NCBI RefSeq assembly: GCF_003254395.2
Contig: NC_037649.1
Coordinates: 1 to 64,000, forward strand
Reading direction: 5' to 3'
Origin: Apis mellifera
Lineage: Eukaryota > Arthropoda > Insecta > Hymenoptera > Apidae
Length of the DNA: 64,000 nucleotides
Shown here in pieces: positions 50,928 to 63,800 of the stretch. Each line of letters begins with the position of its first letter. Within the stretch, counting starts at the first letter, position 1. A program made the position numbers and the translations under genes. The notes beneath the pieces are model-generated. The model saw only the letters and a list, made by a program, of their open reading frames with translations. It made no database searches and was not told where the DNA came from.

Positions 50928-50932
50928 CTCTC
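50874..50932. repeat. (CT)n-rich polypyrimidine tract
   Basis: About 59 bp of TC/CT units with TTC and CCC interruptions. It lies in a GC-rich block holding GCCATTACAATGGC (near 50828), an almost palindromic Sox-like word. Overlapping Ser/Leu-rich ORFs are artefacts. Confidence 0.9.
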
Positions 50933-52444
50933 GACACGAGGTTCACGAGGGCTGTCTGTCCGTTCGCCCGTTTCGCCCGTTTCGCCCGTCTCTTCGTCTG
51001 CATGCACGGCCGTATGTTATCCCACTTTTTTGCCACAGGGCCTCTCTACATCGACTCTTCTCTCTGTCCCTCCTACCCTTCCACTGGATCGATCCAGTCA
51101 GGACGCATCGCCCTCTGGCCCATTCAAAATTGCTAGGATTCGGAACAATTTGGTGTTCGAATTGACAATGGGGAGGAATCGTTGTTTTTAATCCGGAATA
51201 CGAAATCCTCTTTACAACGGCGCGCTCTCTGTTGTTCTGGAAATAATACCACCTAGCCTAAATCTTCACGCGCTATTTAATCACGAACCGATCGTTTCCT
51301 TTCCAACAATCATCTCGCGGTATCGCGACTTTTTCCCGAGTATATCTCGAGTAACGTTCCGTCGAAACAGGACGAAACAGCTCGGCACAACGGATCCATT
51401 AAAATAACGAGCGAGGGTATTGTTTCGGCATAAACAAGGGGAGTGGTGGCGAGAAAGAAAACGATTCGAGATACCTTGGCAGATTGTAGGAAGCGCGAGT
51501 GTGAGCGCGAACACCCTCCTAAGGAGGATTTGTACAATAGAAGGGAGCAAGGCACTGGGGAAATAAGGTAATACCTATGGCTTTGTCTCGATCGGGGGCA
51601 AGAAGAGCCGTTGCCGGGGGAAGCAAAGGACCTCGGCCGTTGCACCACCTTGTTCCTTTGCAACCATGCGCTTTCTCCTTTTTCGCGCTTCCTCTTGGTC
51701 CTTCTTGGTCGAAAAGAGAGCTATCCATATGGCTATTGGTGTCCAACTTCGAAATTGCGCTTCCTCGCGAGAATTCCCGTGGCGTCTCGAAATAGAAAGC
51801 ACGATTTGCGATTAGAAGCGTGCGAGAACCCGAAAATATGGGGAATCCGACGCTCGGGACGGATAGGAAAGAGATCTGAAAATTATCTCATAGTTGAAGA
51901 ATTTCTCGAATTTCTAGAAAATCTGTATTTCGTTGTTGCACTTTTAAGTTTTTCAAAATTACACTATACATAACGTTCCCATAAGCGTATAATTAATTAT
52001 AGAAACAGTTTGGAAAGAATACGTAACTAGAATCGTATTCATTTTATCCTGGCTTCGATAATTTGAACGGATATAAAATGAATGTCGCCTCGTATTCCGC
52101 TCTTCACTCGTTGAAAGTATGATTCGTTAAAACGACATTACCGTCACCACGAAGATACGAAACGTTCTGCACGACTGATGTGTTTAATTGTATGCAAAGT
52201 AGGATGATATGCGGAAGGAATTGAAGGAAAACGCGCGGTTATTAACGATTGTTGCGGTTATTAGAAACGAGGTATGAGTTATGTACGGTAACGAGCAAAG
52301 TTGGGTGGAAAATTTAAGAGCTCCGTCGTTTTAGGTTTACATATATGCGAAGACGATGCATAGTTGAAGACAAGAAGATAATCCAGACGGCGGAAGTATG
52401 TCGGTATTCCGAATCTCATCTCCTCTTCTGCCTTCTCGTCCGTC

Positions 52445-52508
52445 TTCTCTTTCTCTCTCTCTCTCTCTCTCTCTATCTCTGTATATATATATATATATAT
52501 AGTATATA
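52445..52508. repeat. Compound (CT)n-(TA)n microsatellite
   Basis: CT units to about 52480 change to TA units and end at GTATATATT. The TA part creates a spurious Tyr/Ile ORF. Confidence 0.93.
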
Positions 52509-53359
52509 TTCAGTCTTGAGTTTAGAGCATGCTCTCCTCCATCCTTCGGCTAGTCTAATGTCTTAATCTTTCGTGTGTGAAGAATTGGGCCGGGCCAAAT
52601 GAAATTTGCATAGTCGTTACCAAGCCCGCCTTTACGAGGGGTTGTTCCGCCGATCCGCTTTAGGCTCTTTTGGCTCGGTGGAAAGAAAGAAGACGGCCAG
52701 CGTTGACGACGATCCGTTTGATTGCCAAGGAAAACATTTTCCCAGTCGGGGAAATACGGGACTTGTCGTCTCGAAATGACGAGCGAATATAGGCGTGGGA
52801 TCGAAACAAAAGTGGCGTGGGACGAGGAGGAAAGAGAGTAGAACGAAAGTCGTCCGTGATAAAGGAATACGGCACGATTGTAAAATAAAAAAAAAAAAAA
52901 ATAGATTTTTGTTCCTTTATATGGTTCGTGTACGCGCTAGGAGTTTTGCTACCCCTTGTCCGGGGATTCGATAAATACGGTTTCAAACGGAATATCGAAT
53001 ACTTTTAATAATCGAACGGTCGAGCTCGAATAAAGGGAGAACGTTCTAGGTACGACACTCGTATCTAAATTGTAAATGTCGTTAAACCGTGGCTCTTACT
53101 CGTTGTTACGGATGCATCGTTCAAGTTACAAACTGTAGGAGCAATATGGGCGATGGTAAATTACAAGGGTTTGCATTCAGGCCAACGTTTCCAGCTATCC
53201 AGTTACTTTCAATTGGTTAAAGTATCCAAGAATTGCTGCAGTGTCCCCGATCGATCTTTAATAAGCGTCTCCTTCGGATAAGGATCCAAGGTGGTATATA
53301 GGAGAAGAGCCTTGAAGTTGGCGAGGTGTAGGGAAGGAGGGGAGAAGGAAAGGGATGAC

Positions 53360-53422
53360 GAGGAGAAGGAGAAAGAGAAGGAGAAGGAGAAGGAGGAGGA
53401 GGAGGAGGAAGAGAAGGAGGAG
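53360..53422. repeat. 63-bp uninterrupted purine tract (GGA/GAA)n
   Basis: Only A and G occur from 53360 to 53422, mostly GGAGAA and GGA units. Such tracts may form triplex (H-DNA) or bind GAGA-type factors. A similar but shorter tract lies at 54003-54042. Confidence 0.85.
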
Positions 53423-56399
53423 TATAGGAATAACGTAGAACGCGTTGGCTAGGTCAGGAGGTTCAGGAGCTACCGAGCCGATAAGGGCTTGCCAGCTATA
53501 CCCCGTTAACGACTATGTAAATTGACGGGTCTATTTATTCTAGTCATCGTATCGAAACTCAGTCGGATGAAAACATCAAGCCTCGATTTCTCAGAATCGC
53601 ACCTCTTCTCTGCCTCGAACGAATTATTACGCTTGTTTAATCGATATCGATCGTTCCATCAATCGATTATTTATTTACTTAATCGTCCATCGATCCTTTC
53701 ATTAATCGGCGCGACAATTCTTGTACATCATCATTCCCTCTCTCTCTCACGATTCTTTCCTTTTCTTCCCTCTCCGTCGAGATCTCGCGGCAATACGTAT
53801 ATTATACGCGTTACGTTCACGTTTGAGCGAAATCGCAAATAAATTTAGTGGCCGCGAAATTGCTTCTTGGACGGATACTCGATAAGAGAGTGGGCTATCA
53901 TAACGCGCTGTCCGACCATTTTATTGCAATGCTAAAGTAGGTATTGATCCGAATCCAAGAGAATCACGAACCAAGGTGCTCGACGACCATCGATCCGTCG
54001 TGGAGAAAGAGAAGGAGGAGGTGAAGGAGAAAGAGGAGGAGGGTAATCATTTTCCGTGTCCTCCTGCTTCTCCTCCTCTTCCGTCGGTTATCCGAATTGG
54101 GTTCGAGGGGGTCTCGTAGCAAAGTTGGGGACTAGGAGAGAGGACACAAACACCTCCTTTCGGGTGTTGAGAAGGAGGGAAGAAGGGATCGGTAGGCCCC
54201 GGGTGGTGCAGAGAGGCGAAGGAGATCGGTGGATGAGGGAGAGAGAGAGAGGGGAAATATGGAAAAGGAGGGAAAGCGCGAGATGGATAGAGAGAATTGC
54301 TTTCTCTCTCGGTTTGGAATGAGAGGATGCATGAGAGACTGCTCCAGACCGTGGAGAGCGGAGTGAGGGTGCTGCCTTGGGGTTCATTATTCAGGGCTAT
54401 TGATTTCCATCCACCTCCTACCATCAGCCCACCCAACACCACCACCAACGAGCAAGAGCGAAAGAGAGAGGGAGCAAGAACGAGGGAGACGGGACCAGAA
54501 AGAGATTGACGGCTGCCCTTTCTCTTTCTTTCTTTCATCCTTCCTTTCCCTTCCACCCTATTCCGTATCCCCCTATTTGTCTCTTTTGCTTCTCGCTCTC
54601 GTTTATTCTCCTTCGCTATTCTATTCCTACTGCATCAACCTACATACTAACTGACATGCACTTAAACCAGCTACTTCGCTGGTATAACGAGTAGGCAACC
54701 TTGTAAATACATGCTATCAATTCTTATTTTTCGTCCATAATTCGATCGTTTCGTTCCAAGAATAAGCATATCGATGATATCTTCCTTTTCCTCCTTCTTC
54801 TTCTTCTTTCGATTCTTCTCGACTGAAAATAATAAGTTTTTTCCTCGATTCGAGTATTAAAAGAAATCGTTTCCATATCTATTTCTTTATACACGTCGAT
54901 ATTTTTCATAAAAAAAAATATATAAATATATGGGATCAATGTAAACAATAATAATATACAATGTAAATAAGAAAACGTTACGTTACATCAAATTAATTTA
55001 ATGTTATCGCGATACTTTGCCTAGATTTTAGATATATTTCATAGATTTTTCGTCTTTCGATATCGATCGTCGTAAAAAAAAAAAAAGAAAAGAAAAATAT
55101 TTAGCGATACGCGTTTATTGAATTTGAAAAATACACAAAAGATCAAGGCATTTTCACGATTCCTCGTCGTGGATTTGTCGATTTCTACATCGTCTTCGGC
55201 GGAGTTAACGGAGTTAGGGCACAACTTCCGTGGAAACTTTCTACCCGTAACGACGGTCCGAAGGGACTTGCGAGTTTTCTCTTTGAAATCCCTCGTTCGC
55301 GGTTTCCCGTCTGTGAGAAATCACCTTAAGGATCATGGGTATCACCGCGGGAGGGATATTCGTCCGATCTTTATCCGCCATTTTATTTTTTTCGCGAGTA
55401 AAAAGTTAAGTAAAGCGAGTAAAAAGGGATAGTATCGATAGTATCGATAGTATCGGAGAAAAGGTATAAATTGATATTAATTGATCGTAAAACGTGTTTA
55501 TTCTTGCGGATCTTTCGGGATCGATCCGCCCATCGATTTTTTCGATTCGAATGGACGATAGAGGATAAAGTTCCGTTGATAATATATATTTCGTTACGAA
55601 ATGCACGAGTTTATAAAGTGGAATGAAACGTTGACAGAATATTGTTTTAACGATGATTTATGGTGATCAAGAGTCCTTTCCTGTATTTTGCGTCGCTTTT
55701 CATTTTAATTCTACAAACGTCATGTACATTTTAGAGAGGTAACGCGTGGTTAAGAATAAAAGAATTTTCATACAAGCTCAGCGTTGAAATCACTTATGAC
55801 ATTGATCTATTACCACCGTGGTGAAACCGAAACCTTTTCGCGTGAAAAATATTGCCGGTAGAATTTTCCGTTGTAGATAGAATCTAGTGGGGAGGAGATC
55901 GTTCGATTCCTCCTTTAATTTATTACCGTTCGATCTGTAAAAAAATATTTTTTTTCATTCACACTTTCGTTTAATACGAAAAAATTATACATTTCCTACA
56001 TTACACGATACAACAACGAAATTAAATTTAATAACTTAATAATTGATTCGATTGACGCGCGAATATTACGCGCGATAATAATAATATTCGTATTATATTT
56101 ATCTTCTTCGATCGAATAGAAACGTTTCTCGTTTTCAAACGCGTCGAATCGAGGTAGAATTCTGTCGCTTCGATATAAATCGATCGTACGTGGAAATATC
56201 GATTCGCGCGGAACGAGTTTCCCTCGTTCGATCCGCGTGAAGTTGTCAGTCTTAGTCGTGGCCGTTCCCTCCCTTTCACCGTGTCCAACGTTCCGTAACG
56301 TAAAACTCCATTAAGTGTTAGTTGTCCTATCCTACGGATGGGTTAAAACCGTTAAACTCGATCTCCGATCGTAGGTAGAAACGTAGAATCGAGGCGGAA

Positions 56400-56700
56400 T
56401 CGTGGCGGACGGGATATAGGGAATATATTCGGCGGTATACCGGCTCGGAGAGAGAGAGAGAGAGATGGTGTATCTATAGAGATTGCAGCGCCGCGGGCGC
56501 CGGCGCGAAACGCTCGTTCGCGAGACTACCTCCGCGTGGTGGGCTCGTGACGTCAGCTAACCTCAGTGTGCGGAGAGCGACCGCAGTGTACACCATCTCC
56601 ACGTTTTGGCAAAGAAGAGGGCAGTTATCGTTGCCGAGTGAACGAGTTTCGATCCACCGTCGTACTTTCGATCAGCTGGACCAATCAGTGTTATTTATCT
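56400..56700 (+). promoter_or_regulatory. Putative internal CpG-rich promoter
   Basis: A sharp GC/CpG peak (GCCGCGGGCGCCGGCGCG near 56491) follows a GA tract (56448-56465). A full palindromic CRE, TGACGTCA, lies at 56548-56555, an initiator-like CCTCAGTG at 56561-56568, and CCAATCAGTG at 56681-56690. This combination resembles a TATA-less insect promoter. It would start transcripts inside the first intron of the Bruno-like gene, on the same strand. It is inferred from motifs only. Confidence 0.4.
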
Positions 56701-58093
56701 CGCCCGCCTTATCTCCCCTGCCTTCTCCGTTCCACTCGGATTTCCATTCGCCGGTGAACAGACTTGGCGAATGAGACGCACGTACGTTGGGCGAACGTAC
56801 AGGATTCGATCGAGTGATATAATAATTGGAACGCGCCGGAAATCGGAGCCCGCGATTCCATCCGTCGATGGCGAGTTTTCCCTCTATGGAGGTGGAGGAG
56901 TTTCGTTCGTAACGCGCGAGTGACGGAATCACGAACGGAATCGCGTTTACACGATTTTGACGGACGAGGTGACCGATCTCCTTTTCTTGATGAATACGAC
57001 GACGTCGAGAAGAAGCACGGTCGGTAGCCACGCGGTTGACGCTCTCACCGCCGGTTGCACCTCCGAAGGGGTTGACACCTAGCACGAGGAGCGTCTGCTG
57101 CGCAGCTAGCGAGAGAAACGATTCCGAAGGGATCACCATCTTCCTTCGCATGGTGATACAGTGGTGTTATTGTTATTGTTGTTGTTATCGATATTTGGTG
57201 ATACACGTGCCCCGGTGATACACGAGTCAAACTGACTACACGTTTCTATGTTTACGTAATTTCAAATTGTCGTTTCGAGAGCGTGGAAAGGAAGAGTCGC
57301 CCGCCTCCTTCCGCTTTCCTTTCTCAAGTGTTCTTTTCCGCTGTGTTTTACCGTCGTGGGTCGGGAGGCGCGCGTGTCGAACGACGTGTCGGATACCGGG
57401 CTGGCGAGATCGGCAAAACAGTTTCAGGCTTTCGATTTCGAAGGAGTTTGGAATCGTGTGATCGTCCGCGCGAGATCGACGACACGTGGATTCGGATCCA
57501 CAATTCTCGTTCCTAGCTCACGTGGTCGTCGAACTACTACCGGCGACGCTCTTATAGTGGCGCTTCCGCGATATAACGTATCACGGATGTTCCTCTCGAG
57601 TTGAAACGAGTTTGCTCGTGATCAATTTGAAAGTTGTCGGGTTATCTGTGTGCTCGTTGAATTTTTATCCATGTTCCGTATCGACGTTGCGACAACATCG
57701 GACGTGATCGATGAGTGTTCGGCCGAGTGAATAGGAAAGAAAGAAAAGTAGGAAAAAGAAAAAAAAAATAGAGACTCTCCGTCAAACGATTCTTCCGTCC
57801 TGTTGTCGAGAATCGAAACGCGTGTGTGCCACTTTCATGTTGCGAATAGAAGGAGAGGGATGACGGTGCATCATCGTTGTGCTGCAGACACCGTCGAAGA
57901 GGAGGAAGAAGACTCGTGAATTACGTAAACGACGATCATCGGTGCTGGAACGAGACATCGTTAATAGTACATCGTTGTTTGCGATTCTTCGTAGGATTTT
58001 TCGGATCCGCAAGCACGCGGAATCAAGCAGGCAGCGTGGAGCGCTCGGCGATCGTGTGGCCGCGCGCCGCGGACCTCTATCTTTATCAACCAG
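56565..58093 (+). other. Putative alternative 5' leader exon
   Basis: GC-rich sequence extends from the initiator-like TCAGTG to a good donor, AACCAG|GTATTT, at 58093/58094. Base composition drops to AT-rich immediately after this donor, as expected at an exon-intron border. ATG frames tested in the last 400 bp are short (8, 8 and 17 codons at 57714, 57839 and 57859), so it would be untranslated. It could be the first exon of a shorter Bruno-like isoform lacking the first-exon RRM1 part, or of an unrelated nested transcript. True exon limits are unknown. Confidence 0.3.
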
Positions 58094-58454
58094 GTATTTT
58101 TGTTTTCTCATAGAAAATAATCGCTCGTCGAACGAACGAGAAAGGAAATCTGTCCTTTTCGTTCATCGATATTCTCCACGTATCAACAATACGCGTATAA
58201 ATATTTCGCGTAAACTTTTGTTTTTATCGACGATACAATTCGTCGAAAAGTTTTCTTTTCCAAATATTTTCTTACGATATTAAATATGAGAATCGCTATC
58301 GTTAGGAATACGAATGACGAACAAGTGATTCGAATTAACGGTTGAATATATGAGGAGAAGAATGAAGAATGCAAGACGTGAAATGGAAGTAATTCGTTCT
58401 TGGTAGGTCGGAATGTTTTCAGCATCCGTCATTTCGAATTTTTCATTTTTTTGC
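58094..58454. other. AT-rich intronic DNA
   Basis: AT-rich sequence between the putative leader exon and the transposase fossil. No gene recognised. Confidence 0.4.
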
Positions 58455-58835
58455 ACTAGCAATAAGACGAGAATGCGCGCACATCTTCCAAAAAGATGGC
58501 GAGGAAGATCTCCTTACGGTATGCCGAGCCATTCTTCAGTGCCTAACCAACGAGCTTTCGTCGCATCGAGGGTGCATTCTTGTGCCTGAATCTTCCAAGC
58601 ATATTCCAAGTATGCTCAATAGGATTCATATCCGGTGATAAAAGGCGTGTTATTTTTCCGTGACATCGTGCCCAAATTTTCTCCTTTTTTTTTTTTTTTT
58701 CCTTCGCAATATAACAAATATTTGAAAATATCCTTAGCACGTGATACTTTGTCGTGTTGCATTCTGTAGTTTTATGTACGCGGTCGTGCAATGATGGAAT
58801 CTTTAAAAATATAGATGTCGTTCAAGCACTTATCT
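58455..58835 (-). pseudogene. Tc1-like transposase fragment, decayed
   Basis: A minus-strand frame contains LLSPDMNPIEHTWNMLGR (about 58592-58645), the hallmark C-terminal block of Tc1-family DDE transposases; the E codon at 58615-58617 would be the third catalytic residue. Upstream, MQHDK (about 58748-58762) corresponds to the QxDN block with the second catalytic D, in another frame and after a TAA. Downstream, in a third frame, EEWLGIP (58517-58537) and a GRC-like block (about 58482) match the usual end. Frameshifts, stops and an expanded poly-A (poly-T on +, about 58683-58700) between the D and E blocks show it is dead. The N-terminal half and terminal inverted repeats were not found. It is an old insertion, antisense to the host gene. 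Confidence 0.82.
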
Positions 58836-60458
58836 GGCAATTACCTTGATAGCTCGTCGAATAACTTTCTTCGATCTTTCTAGTATTTATATGCTAATCT
58901 TGACATTTTCGAAGAAACGATCTTTTATTTCGAGCTAATCTTTATTACAAAGAACGAGATACGAAGAACTCAAGTTTTACCGTCTCTCTGTCTAAATTTA
59001 TTCGCGTCTTTAATAATAATAGAGTTTTATATATATAGAAATACGTCATACGAATGAACGAAAAACAAGTTACTCGAGCAATTTTCAAGTATTTAAAAAT
59101 TGTTTTAAAACGAGTAGCGATTCAGAATTCGAATTAAAATTAATTTTCGATAGTTTACGTTAATTTTATATAATTGCAAAGACAGATATCCCGATGATGA
59201 TAATCGAAACGTTCTCTTTTGTTCCGCGATTCATCACGTATCTATATATATATATATATATCAGAACGGATTCTTTCTCTCCACGAAAGTGACGTAGGTC
59301 GATAACCGAGGAATCAACCGATTAAATTTTTGCATCTTGGTGATTGCACACGGGTTTATAGCCACTGCCACTTGAGTTTTGGTTTTGGCAGTGTCTCCAA
59401 GAGTGTTTCCTCCCCTTGTATTTGCAATCGAGGCAGGTTACAGCCTGACCCGAATCCTTAAGCCAGACCACGGTCACGGGATGGCCCGACTAGCGAGCAC
59501 GTAGTAACCTACACGCCAGGCTGTGCCAGGAGCGTCTCTCCTACCTTCCTCCTTACTCCTTTCTTTTCCCCCTCGCCTGAAACTTTTTCCTCTAACTCGG
59601 GTCCTCCTCCCTTTGCTTCAGATTTTACAGGGATATCCCCGATACAGGACCACGGGGATTCGATATTATACAAAACAATATTTGTTATCCGCGTCGGACG
59701 GCATAGGAAGAAAGTTGGAAAGTAAAGATTCCACCGATTGAAAGTTTCATAACAGGGGCCGGAAATTTTCTTTCAATTTCTTCTAACAATAAGGTAGGTG
59801 GGGAGGGAGATAAAGTTGGGGAGAGAAAAGTATCCGAGAAAATGGTATTCTATGCCGGTAATAAAAGGAAATAGAAAGATTTGACGAGATAGAGAAGATT
59901 TGACGAAACTATAGCCCGATATATATCCCATTCTCGTTTCACTCGATAATAGAATTTATGCGGCGCGCGCGCTGCACGACTTTCCGTTGCAATAAATTCT
60001 TGCGCGTGAACGCGAGGGGAGTGGGTGGGAGTTAGCAGTTTCTTAGTATTCCGGACGCATTTGGAACGCGATGTTGGTAAAGAGTCGCACTTGTTGGCGT
60101 CCAGGGACACGGGGATGTCGGACGTGGGACACGGAGGAGCTGGCGGAGAATCGGTGGTGGTAGCAGGGTGAGGATCGACGCTGGAAAGCGAAGCGAGTGC
60201 GCAGTGGTCAGCTCGGACGGTCCCCCGGGAGATTTCTGGACCGCAGTCCTAAATCAGGTTTCATTCCCTCGGCGAGTCTCCGCCGCCTCAACCCCCCACC
60301 TGGCTGCGATATATACCGAACAAAGCGAACCAACAGCTCGCTACAATTCCTTTTTTCCGCGCCCGCCAATTTTCTCCTACGTGCCGGATAGCATCGGGTC
60401 GCCTATATACCCGGAAAATAACTCGAAATGAGAAAATACTCTAACACGTTCGAAGATA

Positions 60459-60480
60459 GGAGAGAGAGAGAGAGAGAGGG
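60459..60480. repeat. (AG)n microsatellite
   Basis: Short AG run inside a GC-elevated intronic block. Confidence 0.85.
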
Positions 60481-60774
60481 GGAAGCCGTGGGAAATTCGT
60501 GTCGTTCTAGTTCAATTTTTCCAAATCGACCGGTAGAAGATTGTCGTTGGAGCGTAGCGGCGTCTGTCCAAGTATCATATCGCGTGTGAACGTGCTAAGT
60601 CGAAGGTAACGAGTCGACGATAGGGGAAGCAGGCCGAAGGGGACGATCGTTCGACCGAGAGATCTGCACTAGGCACATGCATTATCGTAAACGATATCGC
60701 CCTCGGCCAGACGCGGGTTACACACACTCGAGGCCTTTACAAACGTGTGTGCTAGCCAATCGTGTATATGCGTA

Positions 60775-60823
60775 GTGTGTGTGTGTGTGTGTGTGTGTGT
60801 AGAGAGAGAAGAGAGAGAGAGAG
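60775..60823. repeat. Compound (GT)n-(AG)n microsatellite
   Basis: GT units from 60775 to 60800 pass directly into AG units (60801-60823, one AAG interruption). The GT part is alternating purine-pyrimidine. Confidence 0.93.
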
Positions 60824-63800
60824 GGTGTACGAAAGGAGTTGCACGTTTTGTCATCTAGACCTGTGCAAACAACTTGTCTGGCGCCTTCGAGTCTTATCCA
60901 TGACCTTAGGAACTAGTATGCATCGTCTACATAATTCTAGCTACGCCTTGCGTCTACGTTGCCATTTTTACACTCTTTTCTATTACAATTTTTCAAATTT
61001 CCTGCTACGTTTAAATTTATATATTCTATTCTGATCTTGGCGAGTGACGATACCATTCGTACCATTTTTATTGTAATATCGCCAACTACGTTAAACGAAA
61101 TGTTAGGTTAACCAAAGAATGGAAAATCAAAGATATTTTATTTCTCGAGGAATAACGTTTTACGTTATATTTCGAGATTCAAATAACAGTCGATGATTTT
61201 ATTCGATTTTAATTAATTCCTTTTTATAGTAATCCATAAATTAATCTCCATAAGATAATATTCACCGCGAATATTTTCTAGCGAAATCAATTTTTCCTAG
61301 TATTTTTAGTAGAACAGAAGTAACGCTGCCAACGATACTTTGCCAAACGTATTTTCGTTTCTTGAAAAAGAAAACGAATATTTCTTGAAATCGCGATTTC
61401 ATAGATTTAATCAATTTCATTTCTTACATTCCACTTGTGCATAACTCAAAAATTAATTTTTCTAAAACGTATACGCGTTCAAAATAAGAAGAATATCTTT
61501 TAAAAATATAAGCATCTATGATAGAATAGACGATCTACTTTATATTATTCGATCATCCGTTCGAAAGATATTTCATTTCTCGAAGAAGAAAAAGTTTTTA
61601 AGAATGTTACATATAATTTTATCGTTAAATTAAGTAGTAGCGTTCAACTAGGCACGATAGACGAATCGGTCTCAAAATAGAAAGGAGATGATTTTACAAA
61701 GATCGATGTTTGAAATTAGAGCAGAGTTGGCCTTTGTACCTGTCTTATCTCAAAGCTTTTCGCAAATCTATGCGCAACTACGGAATTGCTTGCTCACGCG
61801 AGCAGGCGTAACTGTATATTTTAACGCGCAAGTTAGAATCCCGCGTCGCCTTTGTACCATTATGGGCGAAAAGAGACAGAGCGCATTAAGGAAGAAGATA
61901 TTGGTCCCTTTCTCCGTGCATCATCTCGCGCGATCCTATGGCGATTTTTATTGTAACGGCCGTAAACGTAATTCACGTATTGACATTTTATATTTTTCAC
62001 CGTTCGTTGCTTAACGATTCGCAGGAAACAAACTGCTGGATGCGATATCCTTTTTTTCCACGATACAACGAGATATTAATGGAGGCGAATAGATATCGAA
62101 GAAATGTTTATGAATCGGTACGATAGGAAGGAGAAAGGCAATTTGAATCGCTTTTCACCGAGGAAAAGTTATTTTCCTTTTCGCTGGACCATTATCGTAA
62201 AAAACAATTTTTCAATTTCTTGAAAAAGAAATATTTGCTTTTCCACCACGCGAAAAACCGATGCACGATGTTAAGGGGTCTATTTTGTTGAGACAATGAC
62301 GCGTTGTTTAAGTAATCGAACGTAGCGAGTAAATAAATAGTGGAATAATCAAACTGTTTGGACGAACGGAAAGGGGAAGAGTGGAGCTAGGAGGTTGTTA
62401 ACCTGATTCTGAAGCGTATGGCTGATATTGGGTTAATACGGTGAAAGTCCTCGGAGAGAACTCCCTTCTGAATTGTGTTACCGGAACAGCGACGTTTGAA
62501 CGTAACGCCTCGTTCCACTTAGCTGGGTGCGTAACTACGGCAAGTAGATACGGTTGGAGTATAGTTAGACGTGACGTGTCGCTCGAACGCGTTGCGCCTT
62601 TATTTTCTTCCGCTTATGCATTTTATGCAAAATAACTTTATTTCCCGATTATAAATACGAATTTCAGAATTTTCACGGTAATAACATTCGAAATCGAAAC
62701 GGAAACACGGTTAATCGTTAATTTTATTCGACGAATTCTATTCGTCGCGTCAATTCTATTCGATTTTTAAAAATAATAATTTTAAAATAACGCGTTTCGA
62801 TTATAACGCGTTACAATTATTATATATATATTCAATAGCTTTCCATACGATGTATTTTACATTTTTCGAGATAAAATTTTAAAAAATTGACAAACTATAA
62901 TTTGCATATACTTCTATTTTAATTTTTGAGAATTGTTTAGTCAGATTTTGTTGCACTTTAATAGCGAATCGGAAGAACAAGTTGCAAGTTCGATTTTAAT
63001 CGTAGCTTTATTACGCTGGTAAGTTTTAATTTTAAAACAACGTAATCGCGTGACGCTTTTTTCGAAAAATTCACGAATACACGAATACACGTTGTTCGCT
63101 CAAATTATTCCATAATTATTTTTTTTAGAATCGTTAAAAATATCTTATGCATTCTTCGATAATTCTCCGTAAAATTACGATCGATCTAGTACGATTAAAA
63201 AAAAGAAATATATATCTCGCACGAGAGAGAAACCGATTTTGTAATATCTCGTTTCTGATTTTCCTTCGCGTATCGTTTCTTATCGAATTCATCGATTCAC
63301 GAATTCTCGTAGTAGCTATCGTATTTTGTTTTTCGCGTGACGATATTGCATATCGTGGGAGGGAGGGGGAAGAATGTTTCAAGAGGGGTTTGAAAGGAGA
63401 TATATATATACAATAAGTGGATGAAAGGCGCAAAGAAGAGTGTGAAACTTTCCATAGTGCGGATAGCATTGCGAGATCTCGCGTACTCTCGCATCAAAAG
63501 CAATTTATACGATTATACGCGTAGCGGCTTCAATACGCCTTAATCAAATAAGCCGTGCTACGTCTACGAGGATGGAGAACGGGGCTGGGAGAAGAAGGTG
63601 CTTTGAATTGTCGGAACGTTGTTGAAACGCGGCGTGGAAAACGTTCTCTCGTTCCCGATCCAACGTGGCGCATACACCGAACAAACGGATTATCAATCCT
63701 TATTAAAACTCGAAGCACATTATTTTATGTCTCGAATCGATCGAGACATTGTTATGGACGATCAAGAATATTGGCAAAAGGATAAGTTTGACTCGAGGAG

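Larger units (their letters stand above)
46591..56399 (+). other. First intron of the CELF/Bruno-like gene, 5' part
   Basis: It starts with a canonical GTGAGT donor. The expected second exon would complete RNP1 and add the rest of RRM1; I did not find it in any frame. The intron is GC-richer than the left half of the window and has many GA/CT tracts, G-runs and short GC-rich blocks (for example 47100-47700, 48250-48660, 49440-50080, 50740-51150, 54000-54560). Many ORFs on both strands come from these biased tracts and show no domain. Confidence 0.7.

Noticed and set aside
54047..54556. 169-residue minus-strand ORF, the longest apart from the (TTTTA)n frame
   Set aside because: Its Ser/Pro/Leu-rich sequence follows purine-rich composition, antisense and sense ORFs coincide, and no domain is seen.
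55890..55915. GATCGTTCGATTCCTCC resembling a tRNA T-arm
   Set aside because: The flanks do not form the five-base-pair T stem, and no D arm, anticodon arm or acceptor stem lies upstream.
59363..59393. CACTGCCA ... TGGCAGTG hairpin whose 3' arm starts like miR-34 (TGGCAGTGT)
   Set aside because: The perfect stem is only 8 bp, the following bases do not match miR-34, and pairing does not extend as in a pre-miRNA.
62590..62640. GCGCCTTTATTTTC, a possible start of CELF exon 2
   Set aside because: It is not preceded by an AG acceptor, and the translation diverges from the conserved RNP1 continuation after two or three residues.
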